Below are positions 5,380 through 6,814 of a stretch of DNA of 6,814 nt, in pieces. A model generated the notes under the pieces. It was not told the origin of the DNA, ran no database searches, and saw only the letters and a program-made list of their open reading frames with translations. Origin of the DNA: an uncultured Lachnospiraceae bacterium (GTDB lineage: Bacteria > Bacillota > Clostridia > Lachnospirales > Lachnospiraceae); NCBI GenBank assembly GCA_902795625.1, contig CADBLW010000179.1, positions 1 through 6,814 of the forward strand. The letters run 5' to 3'. The translations under genes and the position numbers were made by a program. Every line of letters begins with the position of its first letter. Position 1 is the first letter of the stretch.

Positions 5380-5420
5380 GAAACCGTGTGAGGTGATGCG
5401 GATAATCATCTCGAAGTAAG
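5353..5420 (+). repeat. Imperfect direct repeat of the SIMPL gene end
   Basis: Bases 5366–5380 (TCATCGCGAAGTAAG) recur at 5406–5420 with 14 of 15 identical, shifted by 40 bp. Extended leftwards in register, 5353–5380 and 5393–5420 match at 22 of 28 positions. The second copy contains a tiny ORF, ATG 5396 to TAA 5419 (MRIIISK), with GAGG just upstream. It is probably debris rather than a gene. Confidence 0.6.
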
Positions 5421-5441
5421 GGGTAGGCTGAAGAGGTAACG

Positions 5442-6677
5442 ATGGATCTTAAGAGTTTGGCGCGGAAAATGTTCTGGAAGCGCGGCGCGATCGTCGGCTC
5501 GGCGGTTGTCTTTACGCTGGTGACGCTGTTCGCCGGGGTGATGCTGTACCTGCTGGATCTGCGGTACAACGTCGGAGAGCCCGCGGCGGCGGACACCGTT
5601 GTGTTGTACAACGTGGCGGAGAGCGGGGACGATTGGCAGAGCGAGTACCGTAGCATTCAGAAGCTGGAGACGGCACCGGGGCGGTCGGAATCGGCGGTCA
5701 CGTTTGAGGACGTTCCGCAGCTGGCGGAGAAATTTTCCGCGAAGGAAGTGTATCTCACGGACGCCGCAAAGGTCGGAGAGATCATGAGCGCGGCGGAGAA
5801 GGACGGATCGGTGGAGGTGTATTCGATCCCCGAGGCTTTTCTGGCCGGAAACCGTGCCGGTGACGACTGGAAGGATACGCTGAATTACGCGGTGAAATCG
5901 GGCACCCTGCCGAAGGACGGAGCGCGGGAGGCCGTGCTCTCGGAGAAGGCGGCGGTCGCCTACGGGATTGACCCGGACAACTGGGAAGGCGCGACGATCA
6001 CCGTGGACGGAACCGAGTACAAGGTTGTCGGCATCAGCCGGCCGGTGAAGCTTCTGTGGCTCACTCTCGGGTCCGAGCGGAAGGCGTTCCTCTCCTACGA
6101 GGAGGGAAGCAGCCGCGGCGTGTACCGCTACTCGGCGGACACGTATCAGGAGTTCTGCGAGCGCCAGAAGGCGTACTACAAGGGAACGGAAACGCCGGAC
6201 CGCGAGGTCGACACCGCGGTGTTCACGGGAACGGGCGAAGCACAGGAGTTCACGGACTATATCATGCAGCAGTACCCGGGGACGACGGTGTGCTCGGAAA
6301 GCTTTTACGAGGTCGCGCAGCGAAGCGCCTCGAGGGAGCAGACGATGTACTCGGTGATCATGCTGTTTCTTCCCGCCGCGATCACGGAGGCGTTCATCAG
6401 CGCAATCCTGACATCAAGCGACAAGAAGTGCATCCGGCTTGTGCCGAGCCATGACGCGGAGGAGCGCGAGTCGTTCCGTCTGACGTTCCGCGGCCAATAC
6501 CGCTGGTTCTGGCTTCTGTGCGCAGTGATCGGGGCAGCGATCGTGTTCCTCTATTACAAACTCGGTTTAAGGCTCCGGGGAACCGTCATCTTCGGTTTCT
6601 ACGTGCTGGCCGCGACCGGGATCGGGGCGTTCATCTGCCTGACGGACGGCCGATACGGAAAGGTTTCGAAAGAATAA
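5442..6677 (+). CDS. MacB/FtsX-like four-helix membrane protein (ABC permease-like)
   Basis: The product has 411 residues from the ATG at 5442, with AGAGG five bases upstream. One helix at about 15–38 is followed by a large extracytoplasmic region (39–300), then three helices at about 302–324, 353–372 and 380–401. This is the topology of FtsX/MacB-type ABC permeases: helix, big outside domain, three helices. Within the outside region, REAVLSEKAAVAYGI followed by GATITVDGTEYKVVGISR (183–200) is the typical MacB periplasmic core motif ('...lse.lA...g.....G..i.v.g..y.VvGi'). Family members couple to a cytoplasmic ATPase to extrude substrates or transmit force. No ATPase gene is in the window. 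The loop between helices 2 and 3 (325–352, SSDKKCIRLVPSHDAEERES) does not resemble the usual coupling helix (R-R-x-E-x-x-x-L-R-A-x-G). It may therefore be a divergent or uncoupled relative. It is last in the likely operon and is followed by a terminator. Confidence 0.75.
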   Translation: MDLKSLARKMFWKRGAIVGSAVVFTLVTLFAGVMLYLLDLRYNVGEPAAADTVVLYNVAESGDDWQSEYRSIQKLETAPGRSESAVTFEDVPQLAEKFSAKEVYLTDAAKVGEIMSAAEKDGSVEVYSIPEAFLAGNRAGDDWKDTLNYAVKSGTLPKDGAREAVLSEKAAVAYGIDPDNWEGATITVDGTEYKVVGISRPVKLLWLTLGSERKAFLSYEEGSSRGVYRYSADTYQEFCERQKAYYKGTETPDREVDTAVFTGTGEAQEFTDYIMQQYPGTTVCSESFYEVAQRSASREQTMYSVIMLFLPAAITEAFISAILTSSDKKCIRLVPSHDAEERESFRLTFRGQYRWFWLLCAVIGAAIVFLYYKLGLRLRGTVIFGFYVLAATGIGAFICLTDGRYGKVSKE

Positions 6678-6683
6678 GAAGAA

Positions 6684-6730
6684 AGCGCCGATGATATGGG
6701 TGAATTCATATCGATCGGCGCTGTTTTATT
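6684..6730 (+). terminator. Intrinsic terminator of the lipoprotein–SIMPL–permease operon, apparently bidirectional
   Basis: AGCGCCGAT (6684–6692) pairs with ATCGGCGCT (6714–6722). GATATG (6693–6698) pairs with CATATC (6707–6712) across one bulged G (6713) and an eight-base loop. TTTTATT (6724–6730) follows on the + strand. On the minus strand the hairpin is followed by a T-rich run (complement of the A/G-rich 6668–6683), so it can also stop transcription from the right. It begins seven bases after the permease stop. Confidence 0.9.
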
Positions 6731-6787
6731 GCCTTGCGTGTGGGTCGGCGGGGTTTGCGGCATCGCACATGCAGTCTCCCGCAGGGC

Positions 6788-6814
6788 TTATTCGTGCTTC
6801 ATCAGCGAGAGCAG
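6788..6814 (-). CDS. Possible 3' end of a convergent gene
   Basis: On the minus strand the window edge opens a frame reading LLSLMKHE and then TAA (complement of 6788–6790). A convergent gene end here would fit the bidirectional terminator. Eight codons are too few to identify anything. A second minus-strand frame is also open from the edge to a stop at 6726–6728, so the choice of frame is uncertain. The stretch 6731–6787 otherwise shows nothing recognisable. Confidence 0.3.
   Translation of the reverse strand: MLSLMKHE

Noticed and set aside
4678..5409. Minus-strand open frame of 243 codons opposite the SIMPL gene
   Set aside because: It mirrors the SIMPL coding frame, is rich in His/Arg/Leu, and has no domain. 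The + strand protein is clearly the real one.
5396..5419. Seven-codon ORF MRIIISK with GAGG upstream, as a leader peptide
   Set aside because: It coincides with the decayed copy of the SIMPL gene end, and there is no terminator/antiterminator structure after it, so an attenuation role has no support.

Overview
The window is GC-rich, densely coded DNA with almost every gene on the + strand. It most resembles a high-GC clostridial genome of the Lachnospiraceae type. The pointers are a Pro/Thr/Glu-linker lipoprotein with a DUF3298-like domain, a TIR–membrane–Sel1 protein, a SIMPL protein without a signal peptide, and purine-rich ribosome binding sites. The taxon is an inference from gene style, not something the sequence states. 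There are no RNA genes, CRISPR arrays, transposases or phage genes.

Left part (1–1955). The window opens inside a GNAT-type acetyltransferase (open from the 5' edge to 616). Its stop overlaps the ATG of a 39-codon ORF (613–732) in an ATGA arrangement. Next comes a 399-residue protein (756–1955) with an N-terminal TIR domain, one transmembrane helix and C-terminal Sel1/TPR-like repeats. The predicted topology puts TIR in the cytosol and the repeats outside, as in a Toll-like receptor but with the domain order reversed. A GNRA-capped hairpin follows its stop.

Middle (2040–3117). A ten-helix EamA/DMT-family transporter ends in five tandem copies of a 7-residue unit, encoded by a 21-bp minisatellite that runs to the last codon. 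The end of this repeat supplies a good -35 box (TTGACG), placed 17 nt before TATGAT. This appears to be the promoter of the next transcription unit. The leader behind it holds direct repeats, a strong Shine-Dalgarno sequence and a small perfect hairpin.

Right part (3118–6814). Three genes lie head to tail with gaps of 42 and 62 nt and probably form one operon: a secreted lipoprotein with a Pro-Thr linker and a DUF3298-like domain, a cytoplasmic SIMPL-domain protein, and a four-helix MacB/FtsX-like membrane protein with no ATPase partner in view. The unit closes with a strong, apparently bidirectional intrinsic terminator at 6684–6730. The last bases may hold the 3' end of a convergent minus-strand gene. 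In both gaps inside this operon, the last codons and stop of the preceding gene recur as a degraded direct copy 32 or 40 bp downstream, which is an odd and possibly undescribed pattern. No complete known defence or biosynthetic system is visible. The most interesting objects are the receptor-like TIR protein and the architecture of the lipoprotein–SIMPL–permease operon.
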